Assembly: GCA_900208305.1 (NCBI GenBank)
Contig: OAPG01000013.1
Coordinates: forward strand, 496,001-560,000
From: Melanopsichium pennsylvanicum
Lineage: Eukaryota; Basidiomycota; Ustilaginomycetes; Ustilaginales
Length of the DNA: 64,000 nt
Reading direction: 5' to 3'
The notes under the pieces were generated by a model that saw only the letters and a list, made by a program, of their open reading frames with translations, had not been told where the DNA came from and did not search any database. A program made the position numbers and the translations under genes. Positions 50,922-60,008 of the stretch are shown here, piece after piece (the first letter of the stretch is position 1; each line of letters starts with the position of its first letter).

Positions 50922-53900
50922 TGGCATGCATCGCTCTAAGACCGCCTTCGCCATCACCTTGTATATGTCAAGATTGTTCATTATGTTTCTCTGCAGCTTC
51001 CGGTGCCTCAGTACTCGAGCTAGCAGGTACGGTCAACCACCATCCTGCTAGCATTCTCGCCGACACCGGCGCTGCATTGTCTATAGTTTCAGCTCCGTTT
51101 GTTCGCAAGTACTCGATAACCACAAAACCCATAAAAAACAGAACCGTACACGGAGTGACCGGACATTCCCTCACGATCACGAGCGCTGCTGACATCGACG
51201 TAGTCATAGGAGGACAACACCTAGGGATGCTCAAGGTCGCCGTTGCTGACGCTAGCAACTACGATTTCATCCTGGGGTACGATGAACTACGACGCCTACA
51301 GCCAAGGGTCCATTGGGATACTGGACAGCTCGATTTCGGAAAAACCAACGAGATCCGGTCAGACGCGGTCGTTCAAGGGATTTCACCGAAATCCGCCGAG
51401 ACCGGCCGATCTGCCGAATCTCAAGCAAGCTTAGTAGTACATGGCTACGAGTTCGTCGACGCCAACGAGCTCGTTCAGGCGGCACTACGGGATGGCCCCA
51501 TAGGGGTCATGCTAATCAGCGCTCCTCCGACGTCGCTCCCGTCGTTTGGCTTTGTCCCCACGGGAGGCGACAAAGGCATAGAGATGGAAACGACACTAGA
51601 AGAGCCTCCCACTGCCGTCGACATCCCAGCCCCGTACTACCCCCTCAAGGATGTATTCGACGAGGTTGAAGCGGACAAGCTTCCCCCTCACACGAAGCAC
51701 GACTTGCACATCGAGCTACTACCCAGTTCGACGCCACCTCAAGGTCCGCTATATCTCAAGGGCCCTAAGGAGATGGCCGAGCTGAGGAAGTACCTCGAAG
51801 AGAATCTCGAGAAAGGATTCATTTGGCCCTCAAAGAGCCCGGCGCGATCACCCGTCCTTTTCGTGCCTAAGAAGGACGGCGGCCTGCGACTCTGCGTAGA
51901 CTACCGCGGTCTCAACGAGGTCACAGTCAAGAACCGAGCTCCACTGCCTCTAATCGAGGAGCAGCTGTTCCTCCTACGAAAAGCAAAGATCTATACCAAG
52001 CTGGACCTAAAGGCAGCTTACAACTTGGTTAGGATCGCCGACGGGGACAAATGGAAAACCGCGTTTGGTACTCAACTCAGACTGTATGAGTATCTGGTCA
52101 TGCCATTTGGATTGGCAAATGCGCCCGCGCACTTCCAATCGCTCATCAACACCATCTACCGCGACATCATTGGCGTATACGTGGTAGTATACCTTGACGA
52201 CTTCCTGATCTTCAGCGACAACGAGAAGGAACACATCGAGCACGTCAGGACGGTGCTCAGTAGGCTCAAGGTATGGCGGTTATTCGCCAAACTCTCGAAG
52301 TGCGTGTTCCATACCGATACTGTTGAGTTCCTCGGCTACATCATCAAGCCGTCAGGTATCGAGATGGACCCCGACAAGATCAGGACTATCAAGGAATGGC
52401 CGATGCCGGAGTCTATACACGACATCCAACGCTTCCTCGGGTTTGCCAACTTCTATCGCAGATTCATCTCTCACTTTGCACGTATAGCGAGACCGCTCAC
52501 TTCCCTCGTTAAGCCCACAGAGCGATTCAAAAAGTTCGACCTCCCTGACGACGCTCGCGCTGCTTTCCACAAGCTGGTGGAAATGTTCACCACCGCTGGG
52601 GTTCTCAAACACTTCGACTACCATCGTCCTACCCGGTTGGAAACGGACGCAAGCGACTTCGCCCTCGCTGGAGTACTCAAACAAGAGCACGACGGACGAT
52701 GGCACCCGATAGCATTCTACTCGCGCAAGATGGCATTGGCGGAGAAGAACTACGAGATCCATGACAAGGAACTCCTCGCTGTTGTCGTCTGTCTCAACCA
52801 CTGGCGGCACATGCTTGCAGGACTACCTAGTCAGCTCATTATTCTCACTGATCACGAGGCGCTCAAATACTTCAAGTCTCAGCGGAAGATCACAGGTCGG
52901 CAGGCTCGATGGTCAGTGTTACTCGCTGATTTCGACTTTGTACTCCAATACAGACCAGGAGATAAAGCGGGAGAGCCAGATGCGTTGACACGACGAAGTG
53001 ATATGCAGCCGACCGCAGAAGAAGACCTACACAACGTCCGACAGCTGTTACCGGCACGAGTATTTGCCGAGGATGTCGAAAACCGCCGAGTGGACTCAAC
53101 TCGGCGGATTTCACCAAAATTTGCCAAGAAAGAGCTACTTGCCGAATCTCAAATAAATATGCTAAAACCAACGATGTCCGATATCGCGGAGGGAGGGCTG
53201 GTCCAACTCGTAAAGACTTTCCAGCCGCTCGATGCCGAGCTCGCAGAGCTTCATCAGAAGCAACCTTTCGAAGTTAGACATGGCCTGTGGTATCGCGACG
53301 GTTGGCTAGTGGTGCCGCGAGTCACATTACCAGGTAAGAAAGGTCAACGCAACACTCGGAGTGCCGCCGAAGCAAAGGATCGCTTGCTCTTGGTGGAGCA
53401 CCTGAGATACATGGTAATGTCCCAATGCCACGACGGCGCTACCGCTGGCCATGCAGGTCAAGACGCCACCCTCGAGCTCACAAGGCGGCATTATTGGTGG
53501 CCGAATATGGCGGCATGGGTTGCTGACTATGTAGCAAGCTGCCCAGTGTGCGCTCGATATAAAGCACCGCGACACCGACCATATGGCCTTTTGCAGCCGC
53601 TGTCGACGCCGTCAAGACCCTGGAATTCCATCTCGATGGATTTCATTGAAGGGTTACCTAAATCGGAGGGGTATGACTCGATCTTCGTAGTGGTCGACCG
53701 GTTGACCAAATATGCCATCTTAACCCCGACGTACAAGACAATAACGTCGGAGCAGACGGCAAAGATGCTCAAAGACCAAGTTATGTCCCGTTTCGGGGTA
53801 CCGGAGCACATTGTCTCAGACCGCGGCCGACAATTCGTCTCGGCGGCATGGAAAGAGTTCACCGCCAAGCTGGTCATCCACCACTCGCTCAGCACAGCCT

Positions 53901-54682
53901 ACCACCCACAGACGGACGGGCAAACGGAGCGAGTCAATCAAGTTGTCGAGCAGTACCTCCGTATGTACTGCAACTACGAGCAGGACAACTGGGTAACCTG
54001 GCTGCCGATGGCCGAGTTCGTTTACAACAACACGGTCCACAGCAGCATAGGAGTCTCGCCTTTCTTTGCTTGCTACAGGTGGAATCCAAAGTCACACCCC
54101 GATCTCCCAGAACAAGTCGGTGTGCTCGACCCCAAGAGAAAAGAGTTTGCCACCCGAAGAAAAGAATTTACGGAGTATCTACAGGAGCAAATCAGGTACG
54201 CTCAAAGCCGAACCGTTGAGCAATATAACCGCAAACGGAAGGACATCGAGTTCAAAGTTGGAGACATGGTCTACGTCAACCGAAAGAACTGGAAGACAGC
54301 TCGACCCAGTCCCAAACTCGACACAAGGTTAGCAGGCCCGTTCCCCATCCTCGAACGAATCGGCAGAAGAGCATACCGGCTCCAACTCCCAGCAAGTTTG
54401 CGCGTACACGACGTTTTCCATGTCTCGATGCTCGAGCCTCAAAGGGCAAGCTCACTCCCACAGCGCTCCACACTCAAAGTCACGCCGCCCCTACCGGACG
54501 ACACTCTAGAATTCAAAGTAGAGGCTATTGTGGGAAAGCAAAAACAGGGTAGGCAAGTACAGTACAAAGTCCAATGGAGGGGCTACCCCGAGGAGGCAGC
54601 CTCGTGGGAACCGACAGACTGTCTCAACTGCCCAGACCTCATCCGGGAGTATGAGGAATCGGCGGGGGGACGGAGACACTAA
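50918..54682 (+). CDS. pol: Pol: protease, reverse transcriptase, RNase H, integrase, chromodomain
   Basis: 1,254 residues starting at an ATG that overlaps the gag stop by 4 nt. Order: aspartic protease DTGA (Asp49); reverse transcriptase about 265-445 with LDLKAAYN and the YLDD active site (425-428); RNase H from ETDASD (Asp577); integrase with an HHCC finger ending CPVCARYK, and a catalytic triad Asp908, Asp968 and Glu1004 (D,D-35-E); and a chromodomain about 1196-1250 (YKVQWRGYP, WEP). All catalytic residues are present and no stop interrupts. Related ISPK...AESQ peptides at about 155-170 and 730-746, in the linkers before RT and before integrase, come from the same repeated DNA module. 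The chromodomain probably directs insertion to methylated-histone chromatin. Confidence 0.97.
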   Translation: MMACIALRPPSPSPCICQDCSLCFSAASGASVLELAGTVNHHPASILADTGAALSIVSAPFVRKYSITTKPIKNRTVHGVTGHSLTITSAADIDVVIGGQHLGMLKVAVADASNYDFILGYDELRRLQPRVHWDTGQLDFGKTNEIRSDAVVQGISPKSAETGRSAESQASLVVHGYEFVDANELVQAALRDGPIGVMLISAPPTSLPSFGFVPTGGDKGIEMETTLEEPPTAVDIPAPYYPLKDVFDEVEADKLPPHTKHDLHIELLPSSTPPQGPLYLKGPKEMAELRKYLEENLEKGFIWPSKSPARSPVLFVPKKDGGLRLCVDYRGLNEVTVKNRAPLPLIEEQLFLLRKAKIYTKLDLKAAYNLVRIADGDKWKTAFGTQLRLYEYLVMPFGLANAPAHFQSLINTIYRDIIGVYVVVYLDDFLIFSDNEKEHIEHVRTVLSRLKVWRLFAKLSKCVFHTDTVEFLGYIIKPSGIEMDPDKIRTIKEWPMPESIHDIQRFLGFANFYRRFISHFARIARPLTSLVKPTERFKKFDLPDDARAAFHKLVEMFTTAGVLKHFDYHRPTRLETDASDFALAGVLKQEHDGRWHPIAFYSRKMALAEKNYEIHDKELLAVVVCLNHWRHMLAGLPSQLIILTDHEALKYFKSQRKITGRQARWSVLLADFDFVLQYRPGDKAGEPDALTRRSDMQPTAEEDLHNVRQLLPARVFAEDVENRRVDSTRRISPKFAKKELLAESQINMLKPTMSDIAEGGLVQLVKTFQPLDAELAELHQKQPFEVRHGLWYRDGWLVVPRVTLPGKKGQRNTRSAAEAKDRLLLVEHLRYMVMSQCHDGATAGHAGQDATLELTRRHYWWPNMAAWVADYVASCPVCARYKAPRHRPYGLLQPLSTPSRPWNSISMDFIEGLPKSEGYDSIFVVVDRLTKYAILTPTYKTITSEQTAKMLKDQVMSRFGVPEHIVSDRGRQFVSAAWKEFTAKLVIHHSLSTAYHPQTDGQTERVNQVVEQYLRMYCNYEQDNWVTWLPMAEFVYNNTVHSSIGVSPFFACYRWNPKSHPDLPEQVGVLDPKRKEFATRRKEFTEYLQEQIRYAQSRTVEQYNRKRKDIEFKVGDMVYVNRKNWKTARPSPKLDTRLAGPFPILERIGRRAYRLQLPASLRVHDVFHVSMLEPQRASSLPQRSTLKVTPPLPDDTLEFKVEAIVGKQKQGRQVQYKVQWRGYPEEAASWEPTDCLNCPDLIREYEESAGGRRH
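51378..51426 (+). repeat. Dispersed module copy M1 inside pol (protease-RT linker)
   Basis: GGATTTCACCGAAATCCGCC and the following bases up to TGCCGAATCTCAA. It aligns with M2 at most positions and is read in the same frame, giving ISPKSA...AESQ. Confidence 0.75.
53083..53153 (+). repeat. Dispersed module copy M2 inside pol (RNase H-integrase linker), with hairpin
   Basis: GGATTTCACCAAAATTTGCC ... TGCCGAATCTCAAA, preceded by a perfect 9-bp inverted repeat (CCGCCGAGT at 53083-53091 and ACTCGGCGG at 53099-53107, 7-nt spacer). It encodes ISPKFA...AESQ, matching M1. Confidence 0.75.
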
Positions 54683-55122
54683 GCTCAAGAGGATCTTGCG
54701 AGCCGCGATGCATGCCATCACAGGAGAGTAAGATGGTGAGAAGCTCGACAAGGACGAAGCTCGACAAGGACGATGTCGAGCGGCGAAGGTAGAAGGTTGC
54801 AGGAATCGAGATCCGGACAGTGACCCCGACTCAGGGAATTTCCACAAAATCCGCCAAGTACTGCAGAATTCAACGGATCTCAGAAAAAAAAAAAAAACTA
54901 AAAAATCGCGGGGTAACGAGAACCGAAAAGTCACAAAATTCGCCGAGGAATGCATGATCCAAAGGATCTCAGGCCTTAATGGGCGATGCGAGTCGACAAG
55001 TATATTTCTCAGAGTCGTTGCACCTGTTGCACACCGAAAGTCACACAATCAAGCTCACACTAGGTTCAATGGGTAACGAGGCACTGCCATTGCAACAAGT
55101 CGACACAGCCAGCGGGCACAGA
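54683..55122. other. Non-coding stretch between pol and the antisense gene
   Basis: 440 bp with two more copies of the dispersed module (about 54834-54883 and 54929-54972), each ending in GGATCTCAG, and an A-rich run at about 54884-54905. No coding frame was seen. It would be the shared 3' flank of pol and the antisense gene. Confidence 0.65.
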
Positions 55123-56243
55123 CTACTCCGCAGACTCGGGGGCTAACGAAGACCCAGGTACCGAAGGAGGCTCGATATCCTCGAAGGGCGAGCGCATGGA
55201 CCGCAGTCGCCGCTGACGATCGAAGTATTCCTCGATCGTCGTCAGTACTGGCACGCGCCGACCGCGAGGCGAGGCAGACCAAATGATACGCATTGCGTAC
55301 GCCCAGTTTGGGTCTGCCACACCATCCGAGTCACGGTCGAGGCCACGTACCTCCCCCAATCCTCGACCTCCCGCTCCCGTGACGTGAGCTCGCTCGACGC
55401 CACGCTCGCCTCGATGCAGATGGTTAGGAGGGGCGTCGCCAGCGTATACCATCGTTGGCAACGCCCTCTCGGTTTGCACGCACTTCTTGTGGCCGCCCAG
55501 ATGGCAATGCACACAAGCGCGCGGAGTTCGGCCCTTGCCACCGGCAGAAAGCACGTCAGCGAAGGCCGACGGGAAACAACTGGGACGAAAAAAAGGGAGA
55601 ACCAGAGTCAGCAGCGAGTATCGAACGTAGAAGGGGGCAATAGTACTTACGGTACACCAAGCTTGGCGCAGCGGGCGCATTGCCAGCTCGGCCAAGGCAT
55701 GCAGCCCTCGGTCAGCCGAAGGAGGACCAGCCGATGGAGGCGACCAGCCGTCACGGAACCCTCCGATACCACCCAAGCAGGGGGCCAGGCCCCGCACGCC
55801 ACGAACACCAGCAACACCGGAGCGATAAGTGACTCCGCCCACAGCGCAATCTCGAGGTAGTTGGGCACATGAGGCCCAACGAGCGGAGCGACAATCCTCC
55901 CTACAACCTACTCTTCCACCTCCATCGCCTCCAGCCGCTCTTCCTCCTCTTCCGTGGCGTCGTTCCCCAGGAACAACGGTTCCAGTGGTCGCGGCGTCGC
56001 CCGCAACGCGACGAGCTGCTCGGCAGCAACAATTTCGATGGGCTGCTCGCCAGCAGCAGGGGACGACGGAGTTGTGGCCTCGAGGCCGGCAGCCGAAAGT
56101 GTCGCCACTGCCCGAGTGGCAGGATCTCGTTTGCGAAGCCTGGCGCTACGACGCACAGGCTCGTCTGCCCAAAAGGCAGGCATTTGTGTCGACGCTGGTC
56201 GCGACGACGCAGCGGAAGTGGCAGTGTTTGAAGTGCTGGGCAT
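55123..56243 (-). CDS. Antisense spliced gene in the retrotransposon, Zn2Cys6-like; one in-frame TAG
   Basis: Opposite in direction to gag-pol. Exon A 56243-55651, intron 55650-55580 (71 nt: GTAAGTAC, branch CTGAC, seven-T tract, CCCAG) and exon B 55579-55123. Splicing keeps the frame. It builds C-X2-C-X6-C-X20-C-X2-C-X7-C (residues 189, 192, 199, 220, 223, 231), a Gal4-type Zn2Cys6 pattern with a long middle loop. Neither exon holds the motif alone. Near the N-terminus is a basic RRSARLRKRD (31-40), then an acidic stretch. Codon 112 is TAG (55910-55908). It could be a nonsense mutation, or lie in a weak in-frame 69-nt GT-AG interval (55919-55851). A TTAAATA box sits about 60 bp upstream. I do not recognise the family; a DNA-binding regulator is inferred. 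The gene may be disabled in this copy. Confidence 0.6.
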
Positions 56244-56303
56244 TGTGATGTTTTGGGAAACGCTGTTGGTGGAAGAACAATTTGGGGAAACACCCGCCGA
56301 CCC

Positions 56304-56345
56304 TATTTAAGCCTCAACGGAGCTCGGCTCTTGAAGGGGGGGTAG
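56304..56345. promoter_or_regulatory. Purine tract for plus-strand priming and TATA-like box of the antisense gene
   Basis: GAAGGGGGGGGTAG (about 56332-56345) directly precedes the 3' LTR, as a polypurine tract must. On the other strand TTAAATA (56310-56304) lies about 60 bp before the antisense ATG. Confidence 0.6.
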
Positions 56346-57356
56346 TGTCACGGGAGTGGGTCCCAAGGGAAAGGTCTGCGCAGACCAGAGATGTTGAATC
56401 GGCTGAGATCCGGTGGGAGAGCATGTCTCGACGGATCTCAGGGAGATCTGGTGGATATTGGTGGGCTCATGGGATTTAAGGTTAGCGCAGAACCGAGAAG
56501 TTGAATCGGACGAAATCCGGTGAGAGAGCAGGTCTCAACGGATCTCACGGAAATTCGGCGAGTGACAGTGACTTGCCGGATATCGAAGGTATCGACGGCA
56601 AGGGGAGCATCTGCGATGGCGGCGACCAACGCCACGCCGGAATGACACGTGGGCCAATCGACGCCCAGGGGGCAACGGAGAGGGAGCACGCGGGCGTGCT
56701 CGGAAGCACCCTGCCGAAGGACTAGGGGGCAGTCTTATCGTGCGGGGGTCCAAGCTCGACGCACGCAGGTCGTACAGTACCGATGGACCTCGCACACGAT
56801 ACATATATATAAATACTCTGTTCCCCGCTATCGGATGAGCGGAAGCTCATCCACTCTATCTTATATCTCAGTCACACATAGTTGTCAGTACGTCGTACTT
56901 ACCATACTCTTCACACGTCGCACATCGCAATACCATTTATTGCGATCCATATAGTCTGTGTCCCCGTCGGTGAACGGAGAACAACGTATAGACGTCGTCG
57001 ACACCACAATCGACGCTGTAGCACCTCAACTACAGGCGGAACCTCAACCGCGGGCCTGGCACCACAACCAGTCCCTCATAACTCCACCGGCAACGACGGC
57101 TGAGGTCTAACCCAGCCATCAGCAGTATCCTGTCGACGTCGTGACACTCGCGTCGACCGAGTACCCCGTCCGAGCTTGCCGCGTTACCTCTGTACGGAGT
57201 GTCACCAGCGGTCAGCCGATATCCGTCGAGAGATCGCCACTCGCGGGATTCTCTTCGATATCCGTTGAGGCCAAGCTTAACCGCCGGAACTCACTGAAAT
57301 CCGGCGAGTCGCGCTTTCTCACGGGAATTCGGATCTCTGGCACGCGACCGCTGACA
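56346..57356 (+). repeat. 3' LTR (1,011 bp)
   Basis: Same length and ends as the 5' LTR, with about four base differences, followed by the CATTG duplication. Confidence 0.97.
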
Positions 57357-57361
57357 CATTG
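57357..57361. repeat. Target-site duplication CATTG (right)
   Basis: Direct repeat of 48495-48499 at the right end of the retrotransposon. Confidence 0.95.
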
Positions 57362-58866
57362 TTTCAACCTGCATGAGTGGTTTGACTTTTATGTTCTCAG
57401 ACACTGATAAGTGCTTGTGTTGTTCATCTGATTGCAAATCACACAATAAAAAGCTTGTTATTCTATTATGTGAGAAATGAGCCAATTGTTATGCTAGGGG
57501 CTTAAAAGTCCAGGGCTGAGGTATTGCAATTGGCCATCAAGCCCCCAATGCACCATGTCAGGAACCGCTGTGTCAGACTTGAGCTCTGCTATTGCCACAC
57601 TACTGACAGACTAACAACTGTAACGCAAGGTACTGAAAAAACAAGAAAATATAGTGAAGAATGGATGAGCTTCCGCTCCTTCTCATTGGCCAGCAACAAG
57701 GTATATATATCTGGCAGCTCTCCAGGAAGCTGCCCCTGAACCACCCTACCACTTATACTCCTACAGCCAATGTGGCAGTGCCCTTTCCTGTGGACAAGGC
57801 CCCAGCGCTTTGTGTGGGCAAGGCCTAAGTGCCATTGTCCCCCTATCTGACTCAATTGGAGCTTGCACCCTAGTCTGATGGCGGCAAGCACCATTCCCAA
57901 CGGCGTCAATCACCCTTCCTGTGGCAGCAATGGTGTTGCTCTATTGTTTTGCAGCCTCCTTGCTGTTGTCTGGGTGCAGAGCACAAACGTAGCCAAAGAG
58001 CTGGCTCTTTGCGTATGTTAGCTCCATGTACACAAGCAGCCAATTCTTTGCATATGCTGGTACTTAGAGAAATTCCAACTCTCAGCATGTGCAACGCCCA
58101 TTCCTTTTGCGTGCACTGACTGTGAGAGCGCATTAAACCCACACTCATTGCATACCCTGGCCTGCACCTGTAACAACAGGCACCAGGTTGCTGCATTACC
58201 ATATGATTGCAGCGGTTGACAATATGCTAGATATGGAGACGTTGGAAACAACTTGTAAGGTGACAACTAAGAGCATGAATTGTAGAGTGGATGAGTCCTG
58301 CTCCTCCACAACTGGCACAACTATGCCCTTATATGTTATGGCCATCCTGTTCCTCATCTTACTCCTAGTTCCTCATATTGCACTATACTCAAACCTGGAC
58401 CCTGTGCTTATCAGTACTGACTCCCAAAATCAGTGACTGACAGCAATTGAGCCTCATATGTGCTATGCTATCTGCCTAATTCTTCCGTACCAGCTGGAAC
58501 CCCAGTATACTGTAAAAAGACTCTCAATAGTCCCTGTTCCTTATCTACAGCATTTGGCAGATTCCCAACCAAGTTTGGCTAGAACTCCCTATCTTATTGG
58601 AAGTCACATTGAAACCCAATAAAACTAAGAGTTTTATCTGGCTTGGTGTTTTGCGCCCCAGTAGCACTCTGCTTCTAAAAAAATGTAACAGCTGTGTTCC
58701 TGTTATATCAATACCATCTGACCTCCTTCATTGTGCTTGCCTCCCTAGCACATTGGTGCATGTATATACAGAACCTTGAACCCCATGCTTACAAATGCTG
58801 ACTATCTGGGTCAGTCAGTGACTGGCAGCCAGCCACAAGCATGCAATAACATTGACCAAGATGTAC
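57362..58866. other. CpG-poor, gene-free DNA right of the retrotransposon
   Basis: 1.5 kb with very few CG dinucleotides and no supported frame. It continues the 47665-48494 stretch. A decayed LTR trace lies near 57655-57712. Confidence 0.6.
57655..57712 (-). repeat. Possible decayed LTR trace
   Basis: TGGATGAGCTTCCGCTC (57662-57678) followed by GTATATATAT matches the minus-strand promoter part (stem side, loop, TATA) of the LTR family here. The sequence on either side no longer aligns by eye. Confidence 0.35.
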
Positions 58867-58871
58867 CATAC
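58867..58871. repeat. Target-site duplication CATAC (left)
   Basis: CATAC directly before the insertion, repeated at 60004-60008. Confidence 0.92.
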
Positions 58872-60003
58872 TGTCAGCGGTCGCGTGCCAGAGATCCGAA
58901 TTCCCGTGAGAAAGCGCGACTCGCCGGATTTCAGTGAGTTCCGGCGGTTAAGCTTGGCCTCAACGGATATCGAAGAGAATCCCGCGAGTGGCGATCTCTC
59001 GACGGATATCGGCTGACCGCTGGTGACACTCCGTACAGAGGTAACGCGGCAAGCTCGGACGGGGTACTCGGTCGACGCGAGTGTCACGACGTCGACGGGA
59101 TACTGCTGATGGCTGGGTTAGACCTCAGCCGTCGTTGCCGGTGGAGATATGAGGGACTGGTTGTGGTGCCAGGCCCGCGGTTGAGGTTCCGCCTGTAGTT
59201 GAGGTGCTACAGCGTCGATTGAGGTGTCGACGACGTCTATACATTGTTCTCCGTTCACCGACGGGGACACAGACTATATGGATCGCAATAAATGGTATTG
59301 CGATGTGCGACGTGTGAAGAGTATGGTAAGTACGGCGTACTGATAACTATGTGTGACTGAGATATAAGATAGAGTGGATGAGCTTCCGCTCATCCGATAG
59401 CGGGGAACAGAGTATTTATATATATGTATCGTGTGCGAGGTCCATCGGTACTGTACGACCTGCGTGCATCAAGCTTGGACCCCCGCACGATAAGACTGCC
59501 CCTAGCCCTTTGGCAGGGTGCTTCCGAGCACGCCCGCGTGCTCCCTCTCCGTTGCCCCCTGGGCGTCGATTGGCCCACGTGTCATTCCGGCGTGGCGTTG
59601 GTCGCCGCCGTCGCAGATGCTCCCCTTGCCATCGATACCTTCGATATCCGGCGAGTCACTGCCACTCGCCGAATTTCCGTGAGATCCGTCGAGACCTGCT
59701 CTCTCACCGGATTTCGTCCGATTCAACTTCTCGGTTCTGCGCTAACCTTAAATCCCATGAGCCCACCAATATCCACCAGATCTCCCTGAGATCTGTCGAG
59801 ACATGCTCTCCCACCGGATCTCAGCCAATTCAACATCTCTGGCCTGCGCAGACCTCTTCCTTGGGACCCACTCCCGTGACACTATCCGTTGAGGCCAAGC
59901 TTAACCGCCGGAACTCACTGAAATCCGGCGAGTCGCGCTTTCTCACGGGAATTCGGATCTCTGGCACGCGCAGACCTCTTCCTTGGGACCCACTCCCGTG
60001 ACA
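58872..60003 (-). mobile_element. Solo LTR of the same family with an internal inverted rearrangement
   Basis: 1,132 bp between CATAC duplications, minus orientation. 58872-59881 is a full 1,010-bp LTR. One base later, 59883-59970 (88 bp) is an inverted copy of the LTR's own 3' end. 59971-60003 (33 bp) then repeats the LTR's first 33 bp. The LTR differs from those of the complete element at many scattered positions, so it is an older or different subfamily copy. Confidence 0.9.
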
Positions 60004-60008
60004 CATAC
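60004..60008. repeat. Target-site duplication CATAC (right)
   Basis: Direct repeat of 58867-58871 that bounds the whole rearranged insertion. Confidence 0.92.

Larger units (their letters stand above)
48500..57356 (+). mobile_element. Complete Ty3/gypsy chromovirus LTR retrotransposon
   Basis: 8,857 bp bounded by two 1,011-bp LTRs (TG...CA) and CATTG duplications. Order: 5' LTR, self-complementary primer site, gag (49551-50921), pol with protease, RT, RNase H, integrase and chromodomain (50918-54682), an antisense spliced gene (56243-55123), a purine tract and the 3' LTR. RT-before-integrase order and the C-terminal chromodomain place it in Metaviridae, chromovirus branch. I count four differences between the LTRs, so insertion was recent. 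gag and pol have no stop or frameshift, so it may be active. Confidence 0.97.

Noticed and set aside
48500..57356. A CRISPR array, toxin system or prokaryotic island
   Set aside because: The repeats are LTRs and internal modules of a retrotransposon in fungal DNA; there is no regular spacer pattern and no prokaryotic gene.
58815..59789. Small frames across the solo LTR (74-207 codons)
   Set aside because: They repeat frames present in all LTR copies and are explained by the LTR sequence itself.
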